Shown here one piece after another: positions 23,400 to 30,953 of a stretch of 34,442 nt of DNA. The position numbers and the translations under genes are program-made. This DNA comes from DATIJP01 sp964569185. GTDB taxonomy: Bacteria > Chlamydiota > Chlamydiia > Chlamydiales > Rhabdochlamydiaceae. Every line of letters begins with the position of its first letter. Position 1 is the first letter of the stretch. The stretch lies in the NCBI GenBank assembly GCA_964569185.1, contig CAZMTP010000010.1:1-34442 (forward strand), given 5' to 3'. The notes under the pieces are model-generated. The model had not been told where the DNA came from. It worked only from the letters and a program-made list of their open reading frames with translations, and did no database searches.

Positions 23400-26278
23400 G
23401 ATCCATTTTTGCTTATTTACTATTGCCATGCGCACTGATTGCAAACGAAGTCACGTATGAAAGAATTCCCGACGAAGCGCAACTGTCTATCCTCAATCCA
23501 TCACTTGCGGAAAGAAAAATATCCAAAATTCGGCTCAGTAACCAGTTAGAAGCCTACCTTATCTCTGACCCTGGCGTGGAACAATCTGGAGCCGCTCTTG
23601 CCGTAGAAGCAGGTTCTTGGAATGATCCTAAAGAATATCCTGGAATGGCACACTTTTTAGAGCATATGCTTTTTATGGGGACCAAAACCTACCCGCAGGA
23701 AGGAATATATTTCCGATATGTGACTGATAATGGGGGAAAAGTCAATGCCTATACCGCATCCGATCGTACAGTCTATGTACTTGCTATTAATAATGACGCT
23801 TTTGCTGGCGGGTTAGATCGGTTTGCCCACTTCTTTATCGACCCTCTATTTAGTTCCTCAAGCATTGGAAGAGAACTTCATGCAGTAGACCAAGAGCATG
23901 CCAAAAATATTGAAAATGATGGCTGGCGCCAATACATGATTTTTAAAGAAACAGGCAATCCACTCCACCCAAATGCCAAATTTTCTACTGGAAATGCGCA
24001 AACATTGGGAGGTATCCCCAACTCAGCCATGATCGATTGGTACCATAAGAACTATAGTGCACACAAAATGCATCTGGTTGTGCTTTCTGCACTTCCCATA
24101 GAAGAATTGGAAACCCTTGTGGCCACCACCTTCTCTCAAGTTCCTCATCGCGAAACTGTTTCTACTGAGATTCCTGCGCTCATGACCTCTTCTGTCCAAA
24201 GAGGCCATTTTACCTATATTAAGCCTGTCAAAGATTTAAAAATGCTCTCTCTTGTTTGGGAGCTACCCCATGATTTTGCTAAAGACAATGATCGAAAAGT
24301 GGCCGAGCTTATGGATTATGTGCTTGGCAATGGCAGTCAAAAGAGCTTAGGAGAAGAACTCAAAAAAGAAAAACTGGCAGAATCGGTCCATGTTTCTGCA
24401 GACCGGTTTGCAAAAGAGCAGCTTCTTTTTAGCATCGATGTGAATCTCACTGAAGCGGGACTGTCGCAAATGGATGCTGTGATCAAACGGGTGTTCCAAT
24501 CGATTGCTAGAGTGAAAAAATCAGGCATCCCTCACTACATCTTTGAGGATGTGAAAAAAATTGGCGAGCTTGGCTATCAGTACCAGTCTAGACAGGACGC
24601 GTTTGAATTTGTTCAGGATCATGCCCATCAGCTGGTCGATGAAGAGATAGCCACCTATCCCCAAAAAACGGTGATTCCTTCCCATTATGATGCTAAATTC
24701 ATTGCCTCTTTTATCGACTCTTTAACACCAGAATCTTGCATCTATTTAGTCATCGCAAATCCAGAAAAACTCTCGATTCAGATGGACCGCAAAGAAAAAT
24801 GGATGGGGGCCGAATATACAATCAAATCGATCCCTGAAGAAAAGTTCATTGTTTGGGATCAGGTCAAAGTGAATCCCCGTATTGATCTTCCTCCACCTAA
24901 TCCCTTTATTCCAAATAATCTCCTTCTGTTAAATCAAACAGTAGAAGAAGGCACACTCACACCTAAATGTATTCAACAAGATGACACATGCAAAGTCTAC
25001 TATGCGCCCGATACCAAATATCTTGTCCCTAAAATGGTGTCCATTTTTACACTTAAAAGCCCATTGCTCGATGGTTCTGCAAAATCGATTGCTCTCACCG
25101 ATCTTTATCTCAAAGCGATTAAAGAGCAGTTGTCCCCTATCACCTCTTTTGCAGAAAGCGCCGGATTACAAACAAATCTGGTGCAAAAAAATCTAGGGCT
25201 TGTTGTTTCTTGCTATGGTTATAGCGATAAAGCCTCTCTTTTAAGCAAAGAGGTGTTCCAATCGCTAAAGAAAGTGAAATCATCAAAAGAGCAGTTTGAG
25301 ATTTACAAACAATCTCTAGAATCAACTTACAAAAATGGCGCTAAAGAGCCGCCCTATCTTCAATCATCCGAACTTTTGAGCAGCATCCTTTTTAATGTGT
25401 CACCAACAAATGAAGATAAACTTCGCATGCTAAAGGGGATCAGCTACGAGCAATTTTTAGATTTTTCTCAAGCGCTATTCAAAAAAGCTTACGTCGAGGC
25501 TCTCTTGTATGGCAATTTATCTCAAGCAGAAGCCCAAGAGCTTTGGAGTGATCTTAAATCCAGTTTAAAAGCTGAAAATTACCCTTTAAGTGAACAACGA
25601 AGAAGAAATATCCTGCTCCTGCCTGAAAAACATGGCCCTTTCATGGTCGTTTCCCCAACAGAGATGCAAGGAAATGCTGCGATTTTGCTTTTAGAGCAAG
25701 GCGCCTTTAGTTTTGAAAATCGAGCGATCCAACAGATCCTCGGCAAAGCGCTTCAAGAGTCTTTCTTTGACACATTGCGCACCAAACAGCAGACCGCCTA
25801 CTTTGCCAGAGCTTGGGAGTCAGAAGAAGAAAGGCAGCTGCTTCAGTTTTTTGCGGTTCAGTCGTCCACCCATGCTCCCCATGAACTTCTTGCACGCTTT
25901 GAACTATTTATTGAAGATTATGTGAAAAATTTCTCTACACTGATCAGCAAAGAGAGATTTGAAAACATGCGTAAGTCGCATATTGCCACTTTGCAAATGC
26001 CCCCAGAAAATCTCACTATTATGGCTTTAAGATTAAATCATCTTGCTTTTGAATATCATGGAGATTTTGATTGGATTGAAAAAAGAATTGAGGCGGCTAG
26101 AGCGCTTTCCTATGAGCAGTTCTGCGCAACAGGACAACAGTTCCTTTCTAGAAAAAATACCAAAAGATTAGCAGTGCTCATTGAAGGCGTTCTCCCCGCA
26201 CAGAACGATTTCCGCTACGAAGTAGTGAATAAAGAAGATATCTGCGGTCTTGGCACCTACGTGAGTCGGAATGATTAA
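23396..26278 (+). CDS. ptr: Insulinase-family (M16A) zinc protease, pitrilysin-like
   Basis: 960 aa, full length for protease III/insulysin. An N-terminal signal peptide (RSIFAYLLLPCALIAN, residues 2-17) implies export to the periplasm. The inverted zinc site HFLEH (H86-x-x-E89-H90) in EYPGMAHFLEHMLFMGTKTY and the second Glu in HAVDQEHAKN (~70-80 residues on) are intact. The later ~450 residues are the inactive M16 halves, with KTRQQTAYFA-like motif LRTKQQTAYFARAWE near the end. It degrades peptides enclosed in its chamber. It begins in the acyltransferase stop (ATGA-type overlap), so RNase-plsB-ptr is one operon. The stop overlaps the convergent gene by 4 bp. Confidence 0.95.
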   Translation: MRSIFAYLLLPCALIANEVTYERIPDEAQLSILNPSLAERKISKIRLSNQLEAYLISDPGVEQSGAALAVEAGSWNDPKEYPGMAHFLEHMLFMGTKTYPQEGIYFRYVTDNGGKVNAYTASDRTVYVLAINNDAFAGGLDRFAHFFIDPLFSSSSIGRELHAVDQEHAKNIENDGWRQYMIFKETGNPLHPNAKFSTGNAQTLGGIPNSAMIDWYHKNYSAHKMHLVVLSALPIEELETLVATTFSQVPHRETVSTEIPALMTSSVQRGHFTYIKPVKDLKMLSLVWELPHDFAKDNDRKVAELMDYVLGNGSQKSLGEELKKEKLAESVHVSADRFAKEQLLFSIDVNLTEAGLSQMDAVIKRVFQSIARVKKSGIPHYIFEDVKKIGELGYQYQSRQDAFEFVQDHAHQLVDEEIATYPQKTVIPSHYDAKFIASFIDSLTPESCIYLVIANPEKLSIQMDRKEKWMGAEYTIKSIPEEKFIVWDQVKVNPRIDLPPPNPFIPNNLLLLNQTVEEGTLTPKCIQQDDTCKVYYAPDTKYLVPKMVSIFTLKSPLLDGSAKSIALTDLYLKAIKEQLSPITSFAESAGLQTNLVQKNLGLVVSCYGYSDKASLLSKEVFQSLKKVKSSKEQFEIYKQSLESTYKNGAKEPPYLQSSELLSSILFNVSPTNEDKLRMLKGISYEQFLDFSQALFKKAYVEALLYGNLSQAEAQELWSDLKSSLKAENYPLSEQRRRNILLLPEKHGPFMVVSPTEMQGNAAILLLEQGAFSFENRAIQQILGKALQESFFDTLRTKQQTAYFARAWESEEERQLLQFFAVQSSTHAPHELLARFELFIEDYVKNFSTLISKERFENMRKSHIATLQMPPENLTIMALRLNHLAFEYHGDFDWIEKRIEAARALSYEQFCATGQQFLSRKNTKRLAVLIEGVLPAQNDFRYEVVNKEDICGLGTYVSRND

Positions 26279-26967
26279 TTACGCGTGAGTGTCAGAACTT
26301 CAGCCTTGGGATCGATGAAAAATCCCCGTTTGCCATCGGTTCTAATTTCATCATAAGCATCAAAGAGTCTAATTCTACCATCTTTTTCTTTGGCAGCCTC
26401 AATTTGAGTATAGGAATGAAACCTATGAATATTAAAGTCAGCCTCACCCAATTGAACCACTCTTTCACCAATAGTTAAATAGGCTTCTTCAGATGATTTA
26501 GTTGTAATTTGAATCAGATCACTAGGGTTAATTTTACAACCATCTTTACTGATAAATCCTTTGCCCAATTCTTTAAATTTAAAATGGTCGGCAACTTTCG
26601 TTTGAATTTCTCCAATCAATTCTTGAAAATCTTTCAGTTCTGTACTGCTGCTGTTCATATAGGGAGAAATGATATCGATCTTTTCAAGAAGCCCATCTTC
26701 CATGGTAACTGCAAGCAAAAAATCTCTCGGAGTCATTTTCTTTATAATTTGTGCGCCTACATTGGCGACCATTAATGCAGCCTCTAAATGAGGCTTGCCT
26801 TTTTCTACTCTTACAATGGGCTGTTCAGGCAGGGGCGTGGCGGATGCGCTAGCACAACAACAGCAGATCCAAGTGACTGCTTTCCAAAAGTAGACTCTTC
26901 TGCTATTTTTCGGTAAAGGACCTGTTTGACTTGAATGACTCGAATTTGAACTTATAGGATTACTCAT
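26275..26967 (-). CDS. Unknown protein with N-terminal Cys-rich hydrophobic segment
   Basis: 230 aa I do not recognise. The N-terminus is Ser/Asn-rich and polar (~1-24), then RRVYFWKAVTWICCCCASAS (~23-42): a short hydrophobic stretch with four consecutive cysteines, either a signal-like anchor or an uncleaved segment. After that the protein looks soluble (AALMVANVGAQIIKKMTPRD, then FLLAVTMEDGLLEKIDIISP), with C-terminal beta-like patterns (GRIRLFDAYDEIRTDGKRGF). No lipobox of the usual L-[AS]-[GA]-C form is clear. It is convergent with ptr (4-bp overlap) and its ATG is only 9 bp from the divergent VTT-protein ATG. A Ser-rich N-terminus could be a type III secretion signal, but that is speculation. 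Confidence 0.7.
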   Translation of the reverse strand: MSNPISSNSSHSSQTGPLPKNSRRVYFWKAVTWICCCCASASATPLPEQPIVRVEKGKPHLEAALMVANVGAQIIKKMTPRDFLLAVTMEDGLLEKIDIISPYMNSSSTELKDFQELIGEIQTKVADHFKFKELGKGFISKDGCKINPSDLIQITTKSSEEAYLTIGERVVQLGEADFNIHRFHSYTQIEAAKEKDGRIRLFDAYDEIRTDGKRGFFIDPKAEVLTLTRN

Positions 26968-26976
26968 AATTATCTG

Positions 26977-27693
26977 ATGAAAGTTGGTTTTAGATATAAT
27001 TATAAAAGATTTTTAAAATATATTCCAATTATATTTATTTTTTTACTTATTTTATTAGTTTATTTCACTGGGATTTATCATCAATTTTCATTCGAAATGC
27101 TTAAGCAGAAGCATCTTGAGCTCAAAGAATATGTTGACAATCACCCTGTCCTTTCTCCTCTAGTTTTTATAGGGATTTATATCGTTTCCCTATTACTTAT
27201 TATTCCAGACTCTGTATTGTTGACCCTTTTAGCAGGCTATCTTTTTCCCCTTCCTTTGGCTTTTTTATATGTCCTTTTTTCGGAAACTGCGGGCGGCTAT
27301 CTTTTTTTCCTTGTGATTGAGGGGGCAGTCCCCCCTGCAAAGAAAAATTTTTTAAGAAAAATGAGCGAAAAGTTCCGCCACCATGCGGCGAGCTATCTTT
27401 TATTCCTCAGATGGTCCCATATCATTCCATTCACGTTCATTAATAGTTTAGCCGGTTATTTTCGAGTGAAGACGTGGACTTTTCTATGGACCACCTTTGT
27501 TGGTGTGATTCCTTTAAGTTATCTACTTGTGATGGAAGGTTCTGGACTGGCCAAAATCTTTGCAGAAAACAGACCATTTACTTTTAACAATATTTTCAAT
27601 CTACAAGTAAAAGTGGCTTTCTTTGTATTTGCGCTTCTTGCCCTTTCACCTCTAGCCTATCAGCATTGGAAAAAAAAGCGACGACGTTATTAA
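26977..27693 (+). CDS. TVP38/TMEM64-like VTT-domain (DedA superfamily) membrane protein
   Basis: 238 aa with about 5-6 hydrophobic segments. First TM ~13-33 (YIPIIFIFLLILLVYFTGIY). The SNARE-associated/VTT core runs from FIGIYIVSLLLIIPDSVLLT, through LLAGYLFPLPLAFLYVLFSE, TAGGYLFFLVIEG, and FLRWSHIIPFTFINSLAGYF with the F-xR-x(3)-P-[FT] motif (here FLRWSHIIPFTFIN), to TTFVGVIPLSYLLVMEGSGL. The family includes lipid scramblase-like and undecaprenyl-phosphate flippase relatives (DedA); the specific substrate here is unknown. Start ATG is 9 bp from the divergent ATG and has no Shine-Dalgarno, so the start is uncertain. It is convergent with yebC (4-bp overlap). Confidence 0.85.
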   Translation: MKVGFRYNYKRFLKYIPIIFIFLLILLVYFTGIYHQFSFEMLKQKHLELKEYVDNHPVLSPLVFIGIYIVSLLLIIPDSVLLTLLAGYLFPLPLAFLYVLFSETAGGYLFFLVIEGAVPPAKKNFLRKMSEKFRHHAASYLLFLRWSHIIPFTFINSLAGYFRVKTWTFLWTTFVGVIPLSYLLVMEGSGLAKIFAENRPFTFNNIFNLQVKVAFFVFALLALSPLAYQHWKKKRRRY

Positions 27694-28412
27694 TCTAGCA
27701 ATTGCATGTTGTGATATACCGCATCCACATCATCTAAATTCTCTAACCAATCGATCAATTCAAGATTGGCTTTCGCATCCTCTGGATGACATTCAATGCT
27801 AGTTTTAGGGATCATTTCAAGATCGGCTGCCTCTATCGAATAACCTGCAGCAACCAGTTTTTCTTTGACCTGATAAAGCTCCTCAGGAGCTGTTGTGATG
27901 AGGTAGAGATCGCCTGCGACTTCGAAATCTTCGGCACCGCTTTCGCTGGCAGCCAAAAACAGCTCTTCTTCAGGAGCATTTTTTTTCAAAATTTGAAGGA
28001 TACCTTTTCTGTCAAAATTAAAGGCGACCGCACCGGGGCTGGCAATAGTGCCCCCTTTTTTGTTAATGGCGATACGCATATCTGAGGCAGTTCTATTTTT
28101 GTTATCTGTGAGCGCTTCTACGATGATGCCCACACCTCCATGTCCATAGATTTCGTACGAGGCTTCTGTATAATCTGCTTGGTCTGGGCTGGATGCTTTT
28201 TTGATATTGCGCTGGATATTTTCATTGGGAAGGTTGGCAGCTTTTGCTTTTTGCAATGCTATCCGCAGGCGCGTGTTAGACTTTGGGTCGGCCCCGCCGA
28301 GCCTTACAGCACTAATAATTTCCTTGGTGATCCGCGAAAAGAGCTTGCCCTTGAGCTTATCCGCCCTTTCCTTACGGTACTTAATATTTGCCCATTTACT
28401 ATGCCCAGCCAT
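27690..28412 (-). CDS. yebC: YebC/PmpR-family (TACO1-like) protein
   Basis: 240 aa from the ATG at 28412, giving the invariant MAGHSKWANIKYRKERADKL; a TTG two codons earlier is less likely. KLFSRITKEIISAVRLGGAD, NPNT-like SNTRLRIALQKAKAANLPNE and YEIYGHGGVGIIVEALTDNK NRTA are the family blocks. YebC-type proteins were first described as DNA-binding transcription regulators; more recent work on relatives points to relieving ribosome stalls, so the role is best called translation/transcription regulator. From memory chlamydiae place yebC next to a GNAT gene and prfB, as here. It is separated from the GNAT genes by a repeat element at 28466-28576. Confidence 0.95.
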   Translation of the reverse strand: MAGHSKWANIKYRKERADKLKGKLFSRITKEIISAVRLGGADPKSNTRLRIALQKAKAANLPNENIQRNIKKASSPDQADYTEASYEIYGHGGVGIIVEALTDNKNRTASDMRIAINKKGGTIASPGAVAFNFDRKGILQILKKNAPEEELFLAASESGAEDFEVAGDLYLITTAPEELYQVKEKLVAAGYSIEAADLEMIPKTSIECHPEDAKANLELIDWLENLDDVDAVYHNMQLLD

Positions 28413-28465
28413 AGACAATAATTATAAAAAACAATACCCCCACAAGTAAACCTAAAAATTGGGAT

Positions 28466-28576
28466 TTAACGTGCCCCTGCCCGGAAAACGGGCAGCGGTG
28501 AGCAACGAAGCATGCCCCGACTATCTGCGGCGCCTTTTTCTTTTTTTTTAATTCCCCTCGGGCACGGGCACGTTAA
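28466..28576. repeat. Dispersed repeat element with TTAACGTGCCC termini
   Basis: Left end TTAACGTGCCCCTGCCCG (28466-28483) and right end CGGGCACGGGCACGTTAA (28559-28576) are inverted copies with one mismatch in 18. An internal hairpin CTGCCCG-GAAAA-CGGGCAG sits at 28477-28495. The middle carries GCATGCCCCGACTATCTGCG then CGCCTTTTTC (28510-28540), nearly the word seen at 20743-20773. It fills most of the 181-bp gap between yebC and the GNAT pair. Confidence 0.75.
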
Positions 28577-28593
28577 AGAAACAAAAATCCAAT

Positions 28594-29088
28594 CTAAAGA
28601 TCACGTTGCATGTAGATTTTGCCGACGTATTTGTCCTGCTCTTTGATGAAATGCCTTTGAATCCCATATTCCTTAAATCCCAGCCGTTGGTAAAGGCGGA
28701 TCGCAGGATTATGCTCATAAACTTCAAGGTGCAACAACTCAATATGAAATTTCTCTTTGGCCAGCTTCATCAGATCTTCAATCAGCGCCGTGCCCACTCC
28801 CTTGTTTCGATATTTTTCATCTACAACAATCGAAAGCAGACATTGATGAGCCAACTTTTTGTAAGGCATGATATTTAGATTGGCACAACCACAAGGCTCT
28901 CCATTCCATTCTGCTGTCAGTCCCGACTGTATTTTGGAGTAACTAATCCAGTTTTTTACGGAATCTTCCACTTCACGCAAGTCATACATCGGAAAATATT
29001 GCAATACGTTAGGTTGCAAAAGCCACTTGGTTAAATATTCTGCATCTGCTTCAGCCATAAAACGGATGCTGATTTCAGGCTTCCTCAT
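28594..29088 (-). CDS. GNAT-family N-acetyltransferase (copy 2 of a tandem pair)
   Basis: 164 aa. Acetyl-CoA site: LLSIVVDEKYRNKGVGTALI (V-x-x-x-Y-R-[NR]-x-G-[VI]-G), then EDLMKLAKEKFHIELLHLEV, NPAIRLYQRLGFKEYGIQRH, the typical C-terminal end. It is a clear paralogue of the adjacent upstream gene: FPM..., the MPYKKLAHQC block and the closing M-x-RDL are shared. ATG overlaps the preceding stop by 4 bp. Substrate unknown. Given prfB as operon leader, acetylation of a translation component is possible, but this rests on context only. Confidence 0.88.
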   Translation of the reverse strand: MRKPEISIRFMAEADAEYLTKWLLQPNVLQYFPMYDLREVEDSVKNWISYSKIQSGLTAEWNGEPCGCANLNIMPYKKLAHQCLLSIVVDEKYRNKGVGTALIEDLMKLAKEKFHIELLHLEVYEHNPAIRLYQRLGFKEYGIQRHFIKEQDKYVGKIYMQRDL

Positions 29089-29594
29089 AAATCACGCTCC
29101 ATTAACACGCGGGCAAGATAGCGGTCATTTTCTTCTTTCACATAGCGCTCTTGTCTTGCAAATTCTCGAAATTGAAATTTTTGAAGCATGAGCAGCATCG
29201 GATTGCCCTCAAATACTTCGATATGCATCAGCTCCAAATGAAAATAATTTTTTGCGAGGTGCATCAGATTTTTCAATATTGAGCTACCGACCCCTTTTCT
29301 TTGAAATTTGGGATCGACAATGATCTTAAATATGCAATGGTGGGCCACTTTTCGATAAGGCATTAAAAAAAGAGTCCCAATTCCACAGGGAACGCTATTA
29401 AAGGTGGCAGTCAAACTGGAATTAAAGCGGCTAAATCCGATCCAGACACGCAATGCATCCTCTAACTCTTTTTCTGTGGACATAGGGAAGAAATGGAGCA
29501 TCCCTGGAGAGTTGAGCCAGTCTCTTAGGTAGGCAGCATCCATCAAATTTGTATAGCGAATATCATACCCAGGAAGCTCTGTAATCGCACTCAT
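29085..29594 (-). CDS. GNAT-family N-acetyltransferase (copy 1 of a tandem pair)
   Basis: 169 aa. The acetyl-CoA loop reads CIFKIIVDPKFQRKGVGSSI (Q/R-x-x-G-x-G/A version RKGVGS), then LKNLMHLAKNYFHLELMHIE. Shared with the next gene: HFFPMS/YFPMYD, LTA, PCG, MPYRKVAHHC, KGVG, MERDL/MQRDL. That makes a tandem duplication likely. The NPMLLMLQKFQFREFARQER segment has lost the Y-x-x-x-GF tyrosine usually seen in GNATs (LYQRLGF in the paralogue), so catalysis may differ. It starts 1 nt after the prfB stop, so translation is coupled. Confidence 0.87.
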   Translation of the reverse strand: MSAITELPGYDIRYTNLMDAAYLRDWLNSPGMLHFFPMSTEKELEDALRVWIGFSRFNSSLTATFNSVPCGIGTLFLMPYRKVAHHCIFKIIVDPKFQRKGVGSSILKNLMHLAKNYFHLELMHIEVFEGNPMLLMLQKFQFREFARQERYVKEENDRYLARVLMERDL

Positions 29595-29595
29595 T

Positions 29596-30691
29596 TTAGG
29601 TTTCCTTTAAGAATGCATGAATAAATTCATCTAATAGTTCCCCATCCATCATTGCCTGGATATTGCCCACCTGATAATCGGTGCGTGTATCTTTGACCAG
29701 TGTATAAGGTTGAAAGATGTAGTTGCGGATCTGGCTTCCCCAGGCAATCTCCATCTTCTCACCAGACATTTCTTTAATTTTGCTTTCCCGTTCTATATAC
29801 TCTTTTTCATAAAGTTTTGCACGTAAAAGCTTCATGCAAGTCTCTCTATTTTGCAATTGGCTTCTTTCACTTTGGCAAGAGACAATAATCCCTGTAGGAA
29901 GATGGGTGATCCGCACCGCAGAATCGGTTTTATTCACATGTTGCCCGCCAGCTCCTGAGGCGCGGTAAGTGTCAATACGGATCTGATCCGGTCTAATCTC
30001 AATTTGAATATCTTCATCAATTTCGGGCGTCACATCCACAGAAGCAAAGCTAGTATGTCTGCGCGCATTACTATCAAAAGGGGAAATTCTTACAAGACGA
30101 TGGACGCCCTGTTCTGCTTTGCAATAACCATAAGCAAAAGGACCTCCTATACGGAAAGTGATGCTCTTAATTCCGGCAACTTCACCATCTACAGAATCTA
30201 AGGTGTCTACTTTCCAACCCTTTTTAGTCGCCCAACGTTGATACATCCGCGACAACATGAGCGCCCAATCACAGGCTTCTGTGCCACCTGCACCTGAATT
30301 GATGCTTAAATAACAGTTTTTATGATCCAGCTCTCCTGAGAGCATCTTGCGCACTTCTAGCTCTTCAAGCAGTTTATTAATCTGCGCAAGCTCTGTGAGA
30401 AGCTCCTGATAGAATACAGGCTCCTCATGCGGGTTCACCTCAGGAAGAAGCAGTTTCAAATTATCAAAACGCTCCTTGACCTCTTTATAAGGAATGAGCC
30501 AGATTTTGATCTGATTACTCTCATCAATGACTTTTTGCGCTTCTTGGCTATTTTCCCAAAAATTTGGGACTTCCATGAGTTTTTGCAACTCATTTAAACG
30601 GTTTTCTTTTTTGGCTAAGTCAAAGATACCTCAACATATGAAGGAGCCGCTGCTCAATGTCTTTAATTTGATCTTCTACTTGCGGTTGCAT
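29596..30691 (-). CDS. prfB: Peptide chain release factor 2, expressed by +1 programmed frameshift
   Basis: 364 aa in total. The true start is an ATG at 30691 with AGGAG 5 nt upstream. Reading frame 1 codes 23 residues (MQPQVEDQIKDIEQRLLHML RYL split) and stops at an in-frame TGA (30622-30620) directly after CTT; shifting +1 gives GAC and continues as DLAKKENRLNELQKLMEVPN to the stop at 29596. The downstream part has SGAGGTEACDWALML, the SPF tripeptide (RISPFDSNARR) that reads UGA/UAA, and GGQHVNKTDSAVR with the GGQ peptidyl-release motif. So an apparent internal start at 30588 would miss ~34 residues. It recognises UAA and UGA and releases the nascent chain. Autoregulation: low RF2 slows reading of UGA and favours the shift. 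It heads the operon with the two GNAT genes. Confidence 0.97.
30619..30631 (-). promoter_or_regulatory. prfB +1 programmed ribosomal frameshift site
   Basis: On the minus strand the sequence is AGG TAT CTT TGA C: an upstream anti-SD-pairing AGG, three nt, slippery CTT, stop TGA and the following C, which is the context that favours poor termination. E. coli has AGG GGG TAT CTT TGA C, so the core is the same with a shorter SD-like stretch. Confidence 0.95.
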
Positions 30692-30831
30692 AATATCTCC
30701 TAAATCTAACACTCTGCTTAGTTTCCACTTATCAATAAAAAACATCAACAATGTTTTGTCAATAACAACCATTTCCAAAAAGCAAAAATAGGAAGGCTCA
30801 AATTTTCTTTGTTAATCTGTCGAATCCTCTC

Positions 30832-30859
30832 TTTACATTATTCAGACCCTTGTTATAAT
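30832..30859 (+). promoter_or_regulatory. Sigma-70/66-type promoter of the Ala-rich protein gene
   Basis: TTTACA (30832-30837), 16-bp spacer, TATAAT (30854-30859). This is the best consensus promoter in the window. It predicts a start near 30866 and an 88-nt leader. The gap 30692-30953 (262 bp) between divergent prfB and this gene has no ORF I can support. Confidence 0.7.
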
Positions 30860-30941
30860 AGGCCCCGTTTTCGAATTAAAAGACGAAGAAGGAAAGCGGT
30901 GATCTTTCTTGTGAGCGTCTTAAATCTTAAAATTTTTATTT

Positions 30942-30948
30942 AGGAGGT
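30942..30948 (+). promoter_or_regulatory. Strong Shine-Dalgarno AGGAGGT before the Ala-rich gene
   Basis: AGGAGGT with the ATG at 30954, 5-6 nt after it, i.e. optimal spacing. With the near-consensus promoter it predicts high expression. Confidence 0.8.
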
Positions 30949-30953
30949 AACCC

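Noticed and set aside
30004..30201. Plus-strand ORF in prfB
   Set aside because: Lies antisense to the conserved prfB core; prfB frame has clear motifs.
30588..30588. Internal TTG start for prfB
   Set aside because: It lacks an RBS and omits the conserved residues DLAKKENRLNE, which are reached by frameshift from 30691.
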